Assembly (NCBI GenBank): GCA_016271365.2 | Contig: CM057458.1 | Location: 202,030,501-202,094,500 of the forward strand | Length of the DNA stretch: 64,000 bases | Source of the DNA: Neoceratodus forsteri | Lineage: Eukaryota; Chordata; Ceratodontiformes; Ceratodontidae | Reading direction: 5' to 3' | Part shown: positions 11,050-23,036 of the stretch, piece by piece | Layout of the letters: every line of letters starts with the position of its first letter | How positions within the stretch are numbered: position 1 is the first letter of the stretch | Notes under the pieces: model-generated | What the model saw: the letters and a program-made list of their open reading frames with translations, nothing else | What the model was told of the DNA's origin: nothing | Database searches by the model: none | Position numbers and translations under genes: made by a program

Positions 11050-12300
11050 AATGAAATTGCAATCCATGCCATTTATCCTCTAGGTATTATGGCAGAAGTC
11101 TACAACTCCTATTTTCCGGGTATGAAAGCAGAAGTCCACGACCATCTTACATCCTCCAAGTATGACATAGCAGCATTCTATGACTCCCATCATCCAGGTA
11201 CAACAGCAGCAGCATTCTACAACTCCCATCATCCAGGTATGATGGCAGCAGCAGCCTACGACTCCCATCCTCCGGCTGTGAAAGCAGCAGCAGCAGTCTA
11301 CGACTCTCATCCTCTGGGTATGAAGGCAACAGCAGCAATCTATGACTCCCATCATCCAGGTATGATGGCAGCAGCAGCCTATGACCACCATTCTCTAGAT
11401 GAGATGGCAGCAGCAGCCTATGACTCCCATTCTCCAGGTGTGAAGGTAGCAGCAGCAATCTATGACTCCCATCCTCTTGGTGCGAAGGCAGCTGCAGCAG
11501 TCTATGACTCCCATCATCCAGGTACAACAGCAGCAGCATTCTATGACTCCCATCATCCAGGCATGATGGCAGCAGCAGCCTATGACCACCATTCCCTAGG
11601 TGAGATGGTAACAACAGCCTACGACTCCCATTCTCCAGGTGTGAAGGTAGCAGCAGCAGTCACCGACTCCCATCATCCAGGTATGACAGCAGCAGCATTC
11701 TATGACTTCCATCATCCAGGTATGATGACAGCAGCAGCCTATGACCACCATTCTCTAGATGAGATGGCAGCAGCAGCCTATGACTCCCATTCTCTAGGTG
11801 TGAAGGTAGCAGCAGCAATCTACAACTCCCAACCTCTTGGTGTGAAGGCAGCAGCAGCAGTCTATGACTCCCATCATCCAGGTACAACAGCAGCAGCATT
11901 CTATGACTCCCATCATCCAGGTATGATGGCAGCAGCAGCCTATGACCACCATTCTCTAGATGAGATGGCACCAGCAGCCTACGACTCCCATCCTCCAGGT
12001 GTGAAGGTAGCAGCAGCAGTCTACGACTCCCATCATCCAGGTATGACAGAAGCAGCAGCATTCTATGACTCCCATCATCCAAGCATGATGGCAGCAACAG
12101 CCTATGACCACCATTCTCTAGATGAGATGTCAGCAGCAGCTTACGACTCCCATCCTCCAGGTGTGAAGATAGCAGCAGCAATCTATGGCTCCTATCCCCT
12201 GAGTGTGAAGGCAGCTGCAGTCTATGACTCCCATTATCCAGGTGTGATGATGGCAGTGAGGGGGAGGGGGGCAACCTATAGCCACCATTCTCTGGGTGCA
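11050..12300 (+). repeat. 39-42 bp coding-phase minisatellite, about 30 units
   Basis: Each unit encodes roughly AAA(A)xYDSHHPGMM. Variants such as YDHHSLDEM, YDSHPLGVK and YDSHSPGVK recur in a fixed order, giving a higher-order period near 324-360 bp (for example 11503 and 11863). Every unit length is a multiple of three and none holds a stop, so the plus strand is open for 424 codons (11044-12318) and the minus strand for more than 150-200 codons in places. There is no domain, splice signal or unique flanking coding sequence. Open frames on both strands argue for a satellite that happens to be open rather than a gene. Confidence 0.8.
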
Positions 12301-12318
12301 ATACAGAAAACCATGTAA

Positions 12319-13159
12319 AAGTGCATAACTTTCAACACGCTGCACTTTTTCATGATTTTGTGCTGTCTGAAAACAGGGGTCATGCTTGGATTACCTGGTC
12401 CTCTCAAAAGGAGACACTGTGGGCAGGTATGGCAAGGCACTGTTGCAGTGGAAAATGGGGGTATTTCCACATTTTCCCAGCAGGGATGGCTTGTGCCTGC
12501 ATACGGTGGGATGCATCTACTGTAGGTTGGTCTCGGAGGCATAGTGGGCAGGTTTAGAGTGCAGGGTTACAGTGAGGATCCAGGGGGCTTTCCAGCTCCC
12601 CCCCCCCAACCAAGAGAAAAAGAGAACACTTATGTAAGAACTTACTGTTAGCAATGGATCTTCAGGAGGGTTTCTTGCAGCGGGTCACACTTTGGGGCTG
12701 CAACAATCGATCACCAGAACCACACAGAGACATTTTTGCTAGAGGTCTGACTAAGGCCACCCACAGCTTTATAGGGAGGATGTCGATGTGATGACAGTGC
12801 CATGCATGACCCCAGATGGACTGCTGGCAGGGGGGTTTCCATGTGGTCCTGGTGCCTCATGGTTGTGGTTCCTGGGGTGTGACCGGCTGCAAGAGATTCT
12901 CTTGAATATCTATGGTCACAGTGAGTTCTCACAAGTGTTCTTTTTGTTTGGATCCCGCTTTGGCCCTGCCCTCTACACCTGCCTGCTATGCTTCTGAGGC
13001 CAACCTAGGCGTAGCGGTTTTTTCTGCACTTTGCTTGGGAGGCACAAGTTTTTTTCTGCTGATGAGGGCTGGGAACCCCCCGATCTGTGCTGCACCTCTG
13101 TCTTGCCATGCCAGCCTACCATGTTCCTTTTGAGAGAAACGCTGCAAGAGATATCCCTG
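12319..13159. other. No gene seen
   Basis: This is moderately GC-rich sequence with a C run near 12600. Short ORFs on both strands lack any recognisable domain. Confidence 0.35.
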
Positions 13160-13520
13160 AAGATCTAGAAAACAATTTGTCCTCAGACTTGCTGTGGGGC
13201 ACACAACAAGCAACACTGCCCCTTCAGACATGCTCAGGGATGCAGCACTGTAAAATCTCACTCACCCACCAAACCTGATCATGTTAGTGTGCTGTGCCAC
13301 CATCACCTTGCCCCACTTACTCTGGGGCACATAGCAGGCACCACAGCTCCTCAGACTTGCTAAAGGATGCAGTGCGCTAGCCATCTCCTCTAAAGTCCAA
13401 GAAGCTGTGTTTCTTTCTGGGTGCCCCCAATTAGGTTGAGGATGGTGAGCTTGCTTTTCTCACAGAAACAGCCCTCAATGACCCCACCCCACAACAACAC
13501 ACTCTCACTTTCAGCATAGA
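13160..13520. repeat. Dispersed repeat, copy 1
   Basis: It is built from two or three degenerate units of the form GACTTGCTCTGGGGCACA, then CACTGCCCC, CTCAGA, and GGATGCAG. It ends in a unique part with CCCCCAATTAGGTTG and CAGAAACAGCCCT. The same order of blocks is found at 18.75-19.3 kb. Confidence 0.6.
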
Positions 13521-13904
13521 TGCTGCACCTATGCGCGCTGTATGCCAGCTCCCAACCATGCCCATGCTGGCATGTAATGCCCCCCATAACTCAGTGGTAC
13601 ACAATAAGCTCAGGAGTCCTCATACCCCCCCAGCTCTGCACTTTACCAGAGCTACACACCATTTTTTTATGCACGGGGAGACAGAATATGGGAAGGAGGA
13701 GGAGAATATTAACAAGTACAGGGTGCTGTTAAATATGGGGGGTAAACTCAGGCAAAATATGGGGTGAGAGGGGGTTAAGTACAAGAGGCAGCATTAGAAA
13801 CATTTAAACATAGAATCTGACGGCAGATAAGGACCGCTTGGACCACCCAGTCTGCCCATTTCCCTGCCTACTGGATAAGCTGCAGATCCTAGTTAACCAG
13901 CAGC

Positions 13905-16699
13905 CTACTTCTTTCTACCCCCACCCCCTAGAATTGCCTTATGACTGTCCCATGCATGCTTGAATTCCACCACTGTTTTTGACCCCACGACCTCCTCCGG
14001 AAGGCCGTTCCATGCATCCACAACCCTCTCTGTGAAAAAATACTTCCTTAAATTACCTCTGAGCCGCCCCACCTCTGTCTTCAAATTGTACCCCCTTGTT
14101 CTTGCACACCTCTTTTTTTGAAAGATGCTACCCTCTTGGACTTTGTTGATTCCCTTGAGGTACTTGAAAGTTTCTATCATGTCCCCCCTCTCCCTCCTTT
14201 CCTCGAGGCTATACATATTAAGCTCCTTAAGTCTCTCTTCATATGTCTTCCAGTGCAGATCCTGCACCATTTTAGTTGCCCTCCTCTGGACAGTTTCCAT
14301 CCTGTCTATGTCTTTGCGAAGACTGGGTCTCCAGAACTGCACACAGTACTCCAGATGGGGTCTGACCAACTGTCTGTACAGAGGCATAACTTCCTGTTTT
14401 CTACTGGTGATGCCTCTCCCTATGCATCCCAGTATCCCCCCAGCCCTCCTTGCTGCCCTCTCGCATTGCTTGCCCACCTTTAGGTCATCTGATATGACTA
14501 CCCCCAGGTCCCTTTCCATTTTTGTTGTTGTTAGTATCTCACCCCTCATTGTGTACTCTTCCCCTTGGTTTTTGTTTCCCAGGTGCATTACTTTGCACTT
14601 CTTAGCATTGAATCTAAGCTGCCATACATTTGACCATTCCTCTAACCTTGCCAAGTCCCTTTTCATCCTTTCCACCCCACCTTGTGCATCAACTCTGTTG
14701 CAGATCTTTGTGTCATCTGCAAAGAGACATACTTTTCCTTCCAGTCCCTCTGCAATGTCACTTATAAAGACATTGAAGAGGACCGGTCCTAATACTGAAC
14801 CCTGTGGTACCCCACTAGTAACCCCTCTCTTCAGAGTGGACTCCATTTACTATTACTCTCTGTGTCCTATTCTCCAGCCAATTTTTTACCCAGGCTGTCA
14901 TCTTGGGACCCACTCCCCAGGCTAGCTAACTTGTATATTAATCTTTGTGTGGACTGTGTCAAATGCCTTGCTAAAGTCTAGGTAGGCCATGTCCACAGCC
15001 CTCCCTGATCTACTACTTTGGTCACCCAGTCAAAGAAATCTATCAGATTTGTCTGGCATGACCTTCCGCTGTGAATCCATGCTGCCTTGGGTCCTGTGCC
15101 CTCTGGCCTCTAGATACTCGACAATTCTTTCCTTAAGAAGTGATTCTATCATTTTCCTCACCACTGAGGTTAAACTAACAGGTCTGTAGTTTCCTGCTTC
15201 TGCCTTGCTCCCACTTTTGTGAAGGGAATCACATCTGCCCTCCTCCAGTCTCGGGTACCACCTCCTCCCATGATTTGTTAAACAGGGTAGTCAGTGGTGT
15301 CACTAATTCTAGTTCTTTTAGAATTCTGGGATGAATCCCATCAGGCCCCATTGCTTTGTCCACCTTCAGTTTTAAGAGTTCTTTCAGAACCCTTTCTTCT
15401 GTAAATGGGCTGGTATCAACTTCTGTATCCAGAGTGTTTCTACTGTTTGTTTTAGGTACCTCCCCCTCTTCCTTTGTAAATACAGAGCAAACATATTTGT
15501 TTAGTATCTCTGCCTTTTCACAGTCACCCTCTGCCCACCCTCCCTCCCCCTTTATTAAGCCTCACTATCCCTCGCTTGGTCTTCCTATGCTCCCTGATGT
15601 ACCTATAAAAGGTTTTATCCCCCTTCTTAACTGAGTTGGCTATCTTTTCCTCAGTTTGTGCCTTTGCTGTTCTGACTGCCTTCCCAGCTTCCTTTTGCTT
15701 TAACTGATACAGTTCTCTGTCCTGCTCCTTCTGTGATTCCTTGTACTTCCTGAAAGCTTTCTTTTTCTCTTGAACCTTCACTGCCACTTCCTTTGAGAAC
15801 CATAGTGGTTTCTTACATCGTTTAGTTTTGTTTATTTGCTTCACACAAAGGCTAGTTACCTCTGTGATGGCAGTTTTTATTATTTCCCATTGTTCTTCCA
15901 CCCCTCCTTCCTGCCCATTTGCTAGTGCATTCCTTAGGCACTCACCCATTTTGGCAAAGTCAGCCCTCCTGAAGTCCAGTACCTTTGCCTTTGTATGGCT
16001 TGACTCTATTGCTGTGTTTATTGTGAACCATACTGTTCGATGGTCGCTAGTTCCCAGATGGCTACCCACTTCTACATCTGTGATCCTCTCTTCATCTCCA
16101 TTTGAGAGAACCAGGTCTAAGATTGCTCCCTCTCGAGTGGGCTCCAATACTAGTTGTCTAAGGCATGCCCCCTGTAGGGCATCTAGAATAACCCCACTCT
16201 TCGAAGTGGCTGCTGCAACTGCACTCCAGTTAACATCTGGCATATTCAGATCACCCATCAGCAATATCTCCTCTTTTTCTGCCTTACTAAGTATACTTTC
16301 TATCATTTCCTTGTCCATTTCCTCCCCCTGAGAAGGGGGTCTGTATACAACCCCTGTGCGGATTGTGGTGCCATTGCCGGTCTCCAAATTTACCCACAGT
16401 GCTTCTTCTCCTCCCTGTTTTCCCTTTTGTTCTGTTGCTTTGATTCCTTCCCTTATGTAAAGAGCTACTCCACCTCCTCTATTACCCTCTCTGTCCCTCC
16501 TGTAGATAGTGTATCCTGGTATGTTTACGTCCCAGTCATGGTTTTGTGTGAACCATGTTTCTGTGACTGCCACGATATCCAGATGTTCCTCCTCCATCAA
16601 GGCCACTACTTCAGGAAGCTTGTTACTCAGACTATGGGCATTAGCACTCATTGCTTTCCATATTTTGATGGCTTTACCTTCAGTTGCAGCATCCCCCAC
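13905..16699 (-). pseudogene. CR1 ORF2: APE endonuclease and reverse transcriptase, frameshifted
   Basis: The N-terminal ORF (16699-15524) is an intact-looking APE endonuclease with TETWF, GGGVALYIREG, GDLNMPDVNW and the catalytic TSDH. It is followed by a Lys-rich linker. The reverse transcriptase fingers and palm (about 15520-14850) are split over several frames, with YLDFSKAFDTV visible near 15000. The C-terminal ORF (14846-13905) holds [13 protein letters not shown] and LFADDTKIC, the catalytic Asp pair, then RPHLEYCVQFW and the typical CR1 end. The protein nicks target DNA and copies its RNA there. At least two frameshifts make this copy inactive. Confidence 0.9.
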
Positions 16700-16796
16700 T
16701 GACCTTTCTACCTTGGTCTTTTTCTCATTTAGTACCCTGTTTTGTAGGGAGAGGCTGGGATTTTCCTGCTGCTTATCAGTGCCTCCCCCCCCTTGA

Positions 16797-17110
16797 CTAG
16801 TTTAAAAGCTTGCCAGTGAAGCATTTAAACCTATTGCTCAAAAGACTTGTTCACTTCCTGGACAGATGCAGACCATCCTGCCAGTATAGGCTGGTGTCCC
16901 TCCAGGTGGAACCCCAGTCGCCAATGAAGCCAAACCCTTGTGTTCCACACCATTTTTTCAACCATTCATTAAACTGCATGGTGCAAGTACCCTCACCTCA
17001 CTCATGCCATTGACAGGCAGCACCTCTGAGAAGGATACTGTGTGTGCTACTTGTCTTAGGCCCCTCCCCAGTTCTACAAAGTCCTTCTGCACTGCTCTAA
17101 TCTCTAATTT
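16797..17110 (-). pseudogene. CR1 ORF1 C-terminus (SGNH esterase end)
   Basis: One frame gives DFVELGRGLRQVAHTVSFSE followed by VLPVNGMSEVRVLAP. After a frameshift near 16985 comes FNEWLKKWCGTQGFGFIGDW, then YWQDGLHLS, a TGA, and TSLLSNRF, with the stop at 16797. DGLHLS matches the last catalytic block (Asp-x2-His) of the SGNH hydrolase domain found in many CR1 ORF1 proteins, which bind RNA and have lipid-esterase-like folds. ORF2 begins about 100 bases further on. Confidence 0.65.
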
Positions 17111-17115
17111 AACTC

Positions 17116-17642
17116 ACAGACCAGGAGTGTACATATTTTGTGTCACCAGCACTTCAACAATACAATATTTAAGCACCATTCTGCAAAAATGCATTTTGGA
17201 CACCACCACCAACCTCCCAAGTTTTAAACACAGCATCTACATCTGTCAGCAACATACTGCACTAACTGCTCATGTCATGGACAGTACGCCCCTGCTCTGC
17301 AAACTTGCTAAGAGGTGCACTCAACTCTACCCACCTTTAAGCATACCCCAGTGTAAGTGGCATGGTAGATAAGGTAGGATCACATGGCGGTCTGGGCCTA
17401 TTCCCAGCTTTTCCCCAGATGGGGCAGGTTGGCCACAAGTCACATTTTCTGTACTCTAAAACAGTTCATAAACAGGATAGACCTGCACCTCTCTGAGGCA
17501 CTTCACCTCCCCCCCCCACACACGCACACATATTCTCTGGGGCAAAACAAAGGCAACAGAATACCCAGCCTCACTACCTGCTCAGACTCTTCCCATTACC
17601 ACCATCACCACACACATATTCTCAGAGCTACACCGAAGGAAG
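17116..17642. other. No gene seen
   Basis: This stretch lies between the CR1 truncation point and the fold-back repeat. It holds short C- and CA-rich runs near 17510-17620 and no domain-bearing ORF. Confidence 0.35.
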
Positions 17643-18432
17643 ATTCTCTGCAAAATTTCACCTTGCCCACTTGGTATTGAGAAAGTCAGACATGCTCCCA
17701 CACTAGTGCCCCCACCATGGATGCTACCAGTACTGGTTTAAAGGGAAATGTCCAACAAGAATCTGGATATGCCTGGGTGTAAAACATGGTGCACCAATTA
17801 GCTGCTGTTTCACAGAATCATTTTTTTTACCTTGCAAATCTCATTAAATATATATCCCTCATATCTGGTTGACCCCCCCCATGTCCCGTCAGCTTATCAT
17901 GATTGCACGGCACACTCACAGCCACTCAGTTGCCAGTCTATACCTGGTCTCGGTAAACAGCTGGGGCATGTAGTTTGAAAGCCAGAGCTTTTAACGGCTG
18001 CTTTCACATAGATAGTCTATGGGTGCACCCTCCCCCTGGCTGCTCCCCATATGAAACATCTCATACTTAAGATAGCCATGGGTGGTTGTGTGCATGTCGC
18101 ACAATCTCATGAAATAACAGCAAGACACAGGCAGGATCAACCACATATGAGGGATATTTAACCCATTCTTACCACTAGTGCCATATGGCATCGGAACCAT
18201 CCACAATATTTACTTACCCAACCCAAAATGGCCACACAAGATAGAATGAGTTGATTTTTCAGGGAAAAAAAATTATTTTGCAAAACAGCTAACTGGGCCA
18301 TGCCATTCTTTATGCCAGGCATGTACAGATTCTTGATGGACCACTACTGGTAGCATCCATGGTGGGGGCACTAGTGTGGGAGCTTGTCTGACTTTCTCAA
18401 TACCGAGGGGGCAAGGTGGGATTTTTCAGGGA
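17643..18432. repeat. Fold-back element with 190-200 bp arms and a nested inverted repeat
   Basis: The left arm, about 17643-17845, is the reverse complement of about 18230-18432; both contain GAGAAAGTCAGACA, CACACTAGTGCCCCCACCAT and GATGCTACCAGTA. Just inside, 17850-17876 pairs with 18137-18160 (ATATCCCTCATATSTGGTTG). The central 260 bp are non-coding. No target duplication was identified. Confidence 0.75.
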
Positions 18433-18749
18433 ATCTGAGCCCTATTTATCAGCTTATTCCAGATCACTCTTTGAATTGGGAGGCTTTGTTTCCCCCCTCC
18501 CACACACATCTCCAAGGTAAAGAAAACATTGGTGTCAGCCTGGTGACACTGATGGCTGAGGTGCTGGTTGCCTTACCTTACACTATGCCAGCGACCTGTG
18601 TTCAGGAAAGTGCACGGGCCGCCAAGGGTCGGCAGGGGAGGAGAAGGATTGAGCATCCAATGGTCTGCTCTCCTTCTTTGGGGAGGGTGGACCTCAGTGG
18701 TTGGCACTTGCCTGTTCCCTAGCGGAGGCTGGGGGACAGGGCCAACCCC
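18433..18749. other. No gene seen
   Basis: This is a short GC-neutral spacer between the fold-back element and the second copy of the dispersed repeat. Its ORFs carry no recognisable domain. Confidence 0.35.
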
Positions 18750-19300
18750 AAGACCCCTCACCAGACGTGTTCTGGGCACACAGCAATCAACACTGCCCTT
18801 TCAGATGTGCTCCGAGATGTAGCACTGCCAACTCTCACCCACCAAGCATGCTCATGTTAGTGTGTTGCATCATCCCATCTCTGCAAGCAACACAGCCCCT
18901 CAGACTTGCTATAGGATGCAGTGTGCTAGTCATCTCCTGCAAAGTGCTGGGAGCAGTGTGTTTTGCTGGGTACCCCCAATTAGGTTGGGGGAGCTTGCCT
19001 TTTACACAGAAACAGCCCTTGATGACCACACCCCAAAACAGCTCTGACTTGCCTCACCATCTGCAATGTCTGGAGGGCTGTGTGGATTCCTGTGTGCCTC
19101 AGAGAAATTTTGCGGGCAAGGGCAACATACGTGTGTAAGAAAGTCTGTATTTAACCCCAACACCCCTCACCAAACTTGCTCTGGGCACACAGCAATCAAC
19201 ACTGCCCCTTCAGATGTGCTCCGAGATGCGCTGAGGCACACAGCAGGCAGACAAGGGCACTAAACCCCTCTCCAAACTTGTTCTGGGGCACATAGACCCT
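18750..19300. repeat. Dispersed repeat, copy 2, with an extra partial copy
   Basis: 18750-19040 repeats the block order of 13160-13520, including CCCCCAATTAGGTTG and CAGAAACAGCCCT. At 19170-19300 the first blocks (CTGGGCACACAGCAATCAAC) begin again, suggesting a tandem or segmental copy. It has no coding content. Confidence 0.6.
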
Positions 19301-20032
19301 CGGATGTTAAAGACGTGCCAACTCTTACCCCAACCATGCCCACATTAGTATATATAGGCTTCCCCCCATTACTCTAGGGTACACAGTGTTAGGGAGTTCT
19401 CACCCACACACATTTCTGTTTGGGCATACCATAGATCCCCCTCACTAAAAGGCAAGTAAAATAACTTTTTTTATACCCAAAAAGGTGTACAGCTCCCTGG
19501 TGCACTGGTACAAAACAAAAAGTAAAACTCATTTTACTTCGGCAAATTGCTTTCTGTTAAAAAGCCCTCACTTCTACACCTGAATGAACAATGTAGCAAT
19601 ATGTAACAAACGCTGGTCAGAGCCGATATGGCTGTGGAGGGCTTTTGAGATGCTTTTACCAATTATTTCTAATGAATTTGCACAGTGCAGATCTGTGGAG
19701 AGGCAGTTTCAATGTGGTCTTCCTTTTACACATTTTTACAACATGTTTTCCTACAATATGCTTGTTGATTGCTATATATTTAGTCTGGATAGTTCACAGA
19801 AGAAATGGCATCTTATTTTCAGTGGGACTCTACATCTACATAATATTATGCTGCATTGTGTAAAATCAGAATGCAATAAAAACAATATTTTACATCTGGG
19901 GGAATATATTAAGTGCCGAATCGAAGCACGAGCAGAAAGATGCATTGCGGGAAATGTGCTGATACCATGGAAGGGTGGGAGTTGGGGGGGGTAGGGTATG
20001 TTTGTGTGTCATTGTCTGTTTGTAGTTTGTAT
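19301..20032. other. No gene seen
   Basis: This is AT-rich sequence. An open frame at 19584-19994 (136 codons) contains CRSVERQFQCGLPFTHFYNM but matches no domain I recognise and is probably chance. Confidence 0.35.
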
Positions 20033-20425
20033 TAAAGGAATAATGCCCGACACGGTGGGTGTTATGCTGAGATAACATCCCACCTCGGGTGGTTGGGCCC
20101 AAGGCCACTGGCTGAGGACGTCCAACACCCAAGGAGGGATGTTATCCCAGCATAACACCCACCCTGGAGGGCATTATTCCGATTATACAATGGCTCGTTG
20201 TTTTATACAGAAAAAAAATAATTTTAAAGAATGTTTTTTTTAGTGTTTAAAAATATTTTTTTTAAAAAAAGATGCAAACCATCATCAAGCCTATCCAGCC
20301 TATCTATGCCATCATCATGTAATTGATCAGCAGGGATGTTATGCCAGGATAACATCCCTGCTGTGATGGCCAACTGACCAATCAGGAGCCAGGATTCTTT
20401 CTTGCCATTGTATAATTTGTCATCA
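20033..20425. mobile_element. Two-module palindromic MITE, copy 1
   Basis: The first palindrome, about 20038-20181, runs from GGAATAATGCCCG to GGGCATTATTCC. The second, 20182-20416, runs from ATTATACAATGGC to CCATTGTATAAT and has an inner inverted pair GCAGGGATGTTATSC/GGATAACATCCCTGC. TTAA precedes the left end. The same two-module layout recurs at 36.6 kb. Confidence 0.7.
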
Positions 20426-20698
20426 TATGTGTATGATAAAAGGACACTTTGTGGCTGTGTGTGAAACTCTAAATAAAACTTTTTAAATTTCAAAAAAAAA
20501 GAAAGATGTGTTGCACAAAGAGGGTGTGCCGGTCAGCACTGATACAACATTCAAAGAGAATGCACCACCGATACAGGGTGTGCATACAGTGAAGCCCACC
20601 AGGATCAAGTACAGCACTGCAGAATTCTGCAGTAGAGTTACTGCAACAAATAATGCAATTTCAAAGGGAGTTAATCCCTTTTGTCATGCAGTAAACCT

Positions 20699-22431
20699 GT
20701 GACACTGTGCTTCATCCTGGCGGGCTTCATCATTCCTGTTGAAAACGTGACCCTGGACAGGGGTTGCAGGGCAGGTTGCCACCAAGTCAGGTGCATCCAG
20801 GGTGACTCCGACTGGATACCTTCCAGGGGGAATGCGTGGCACATAACGACATGCACTGCAGCTCCCATGGGCAATATTCAGCCCAGGAATGCAAATGAAC
20901 TAATTGAGCGTGCAGGGTGCAAAGGGGCATTATGCATGCTCATTACCAGCCCATTTGCATGTTGACATGGGAATGAATGCACCAGAGCAGCTCTCATCCC
21001 AAGCCCTGGCCCCAATCGCTCCCATGTGGAACAGGCCCCGAAGTCTCTGGTGGTATAGTGGAACCCCCCACCCATTCCACCAGCCCCGAATGTACCGGAC
21101 TCCAGGCTCTATCGGTTCCATATTGTAGGGACCCCAATGCCATCCTAATTGCACCTGAATACACCCACAGTCCATGTCCATAGTGTAGTGACCCCTGCAC
21201 CCCCTCAATGGTGGAAAGACAGCCCCCTTCCTGCTCCCCCCAGCCCATCCTATTACGATGACTGGCTCTGTAATGGGATCGTATCACTCTATTGGTGGGT
21301 GGCAGAGCACTCGCAGTAGGATGCTGGAATGTGTTATATGTAGGCACGAGCTGTGTGTGGGTGATAACACCCAGTGGCCATACTCCTCAGGCACTCACAT
21401 GCAGAACCTTCATCCCGGTGCCATTGCACTCCTCAGTGTGGGTGATGGCCGATGCTGCACCCACTCACACAGGCCCCAAAACAGGCATGTTACAGTTGAT
21501 CTTCCATTCATTTGTACAGTTGGGGAACTGCAGATGAACTGTCTATAGCCTGAAGCATACACTGCAAATGACATTACAGAATACCGCACCCCATGGCAAC
21601 TGGGATACTTCAGAAGTCCAGAGGGTGTGCATGTTACACAGGGGAATAGGGGAGAGTGTGGACCTGCAATGGTGTACGACAGCAGGAAGTTACAGCATTG
21701 ACAAGGCATGCATTGGAGGTATGTAAAGTCCCTCTTCAATTTGCCAGGGATATACAGCTGCATACACTGTTGGATCTGCAGCTGGCATGGTGCCCCAATG
21801 CATGGTACAGACAGTTGGGTCATTCCAGAGTGCAGGTCCCCAGCCCAGGTTCAGTGCAGTCAATGGCTAGCCATGGCAGGGTGTGGAGGGCAGTGCCAGT
21901 CTTTGCAACAGGTTGGGTATGGGGGAGTGAGGGTGTCTGTGTACTGGGGCAGTGGATGGGAGTCCTCTAGACTATGAATATGGACCATAGTTTCCTCTGG
22001 TGCAATTGGGTCTGGGGGGCCCTACACTATGGAGCTCTTCAGGGATGGAGTTGGCTAGATTGGGAATGGAAAGGGGGTACCTTTAGTCTGCCAGGGCTGC
22101 CAGGGTGCTGTGCACTTGGGTGCACATCTGCAGCCTGCCTGTGGGTGGCTGCCTGAGTAAGACCAGCTATTCATGGCCTAACTGTGGGCCGCTGTGCTCT
22201 GGACTGTGAGGGGCACATTCCCACTGAATATGCTGCAGCACAACATATGTATGGGATTATCCCCTCGACTTGAACAGCATATCATTTGTGTGTGCCCTGG
22301 CCCATTCCCTTGCGGCCAGCCCATCCTGCACTTTTGAATATCATGCTGTTGCACATTGTTGGAGTTGTGCAGCACATCTCCCTTTTCCACTGGGATGTGC
22401 TGTGTATTGCCTTTGAATACAGGGTCACTGG
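20699..22431. mobile_element. Non-autonomous Harbinger-like element with octamer pair
   Basis: The left end GTGACACTGTGCTTC resembles the inverted right end (GTGACCCTGTATTCAAAGG sense). Near 20873 sits ATATTCAG, then ATGCAAAT at 20889-20896 and ATTTGCAT at 20953-20960, the same module as the control region at 4.2 kb and at 30.7 kb. No transposase or Myb sequence was recognised. Borders are tentative and no TWA duplication was found. Confidence 0.4.
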
Positions 22432-22439
22432 ACTAGGTA

Positions 22440-23036
22440 GCCTGAATACATTATAAAAATGGTAAAATCATAACCCCACTGAAAACAAGATACTGGATCT
22501 AATCTGGGACAGCCTGAGTAGTACAGTGCAAAACTGTGTAAAATGAACATCCCTGTGACAATGAGATGTAGCATTGCCCTTACCATATCCTGGATACAAA
22601 ATATAGAACAAGAAATATTCAGTGCTCCCAGATCCAAATAACAATTACTCTGTAAGAAGCTCTCATTTTCCCAGTGTTTTCCCCACAAAGGCAGAATCAA
22701 ATCCCTATGTAAATCCCTGTAAATTTTTCCATAAGCCACTGGTTCTTTATTTATGACTTTGTTCTTTATTTATTATATCAGCAGCCTTTTATTAAGAAAA
22801 GAGCTCTAATTTGCTGCCTGGTATTAATATTATATGTCACGATAGCCTTGGAATGATTTGGATTTATATGCTATGCATAAGGCATAATGGGGGACTACAT
22901 GAACAACAAATATCAAGCTCATTATTTCATGAATCATACTCAAAATTAGTAATCACAATTCAGACAATCTTTCATAAGATACTAATAATCTTATAAACAA
23001 ATGTATTGCAAATAGAGACATTTATAACTATATATA
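22440..23036. other. AT-rich spacer, no gene seen
   Basis: No structured repeat or domain-bearing ORF is visible, apart from a short TA run near 23028-23040. Confidence 0.35.

Larger units (their letters stand above)
13800..17115 (-). mobile_element. CR1 LINE copy 1, 5'-truncated in ORF1
   Basis: Read on the minus strand it runs from the end of ORF1 (about 17115) through ORF2 to a 3' end at about 13800, where the conserved tail (TCTGCCGTCAGATTCTATG sense) lies. CR1 elements insert by target-primed reverse transcription and usually lack long target duplications. This copy retains more than 3.3 kb, which is long for a CR1. Confidence 0.9.

Noticed and set aside
11050..12300. CRISPR-like array
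   Set aside because: Repeats are contiguous 39-42 bp units without unique spacers, in a clearly eukaryotic context.
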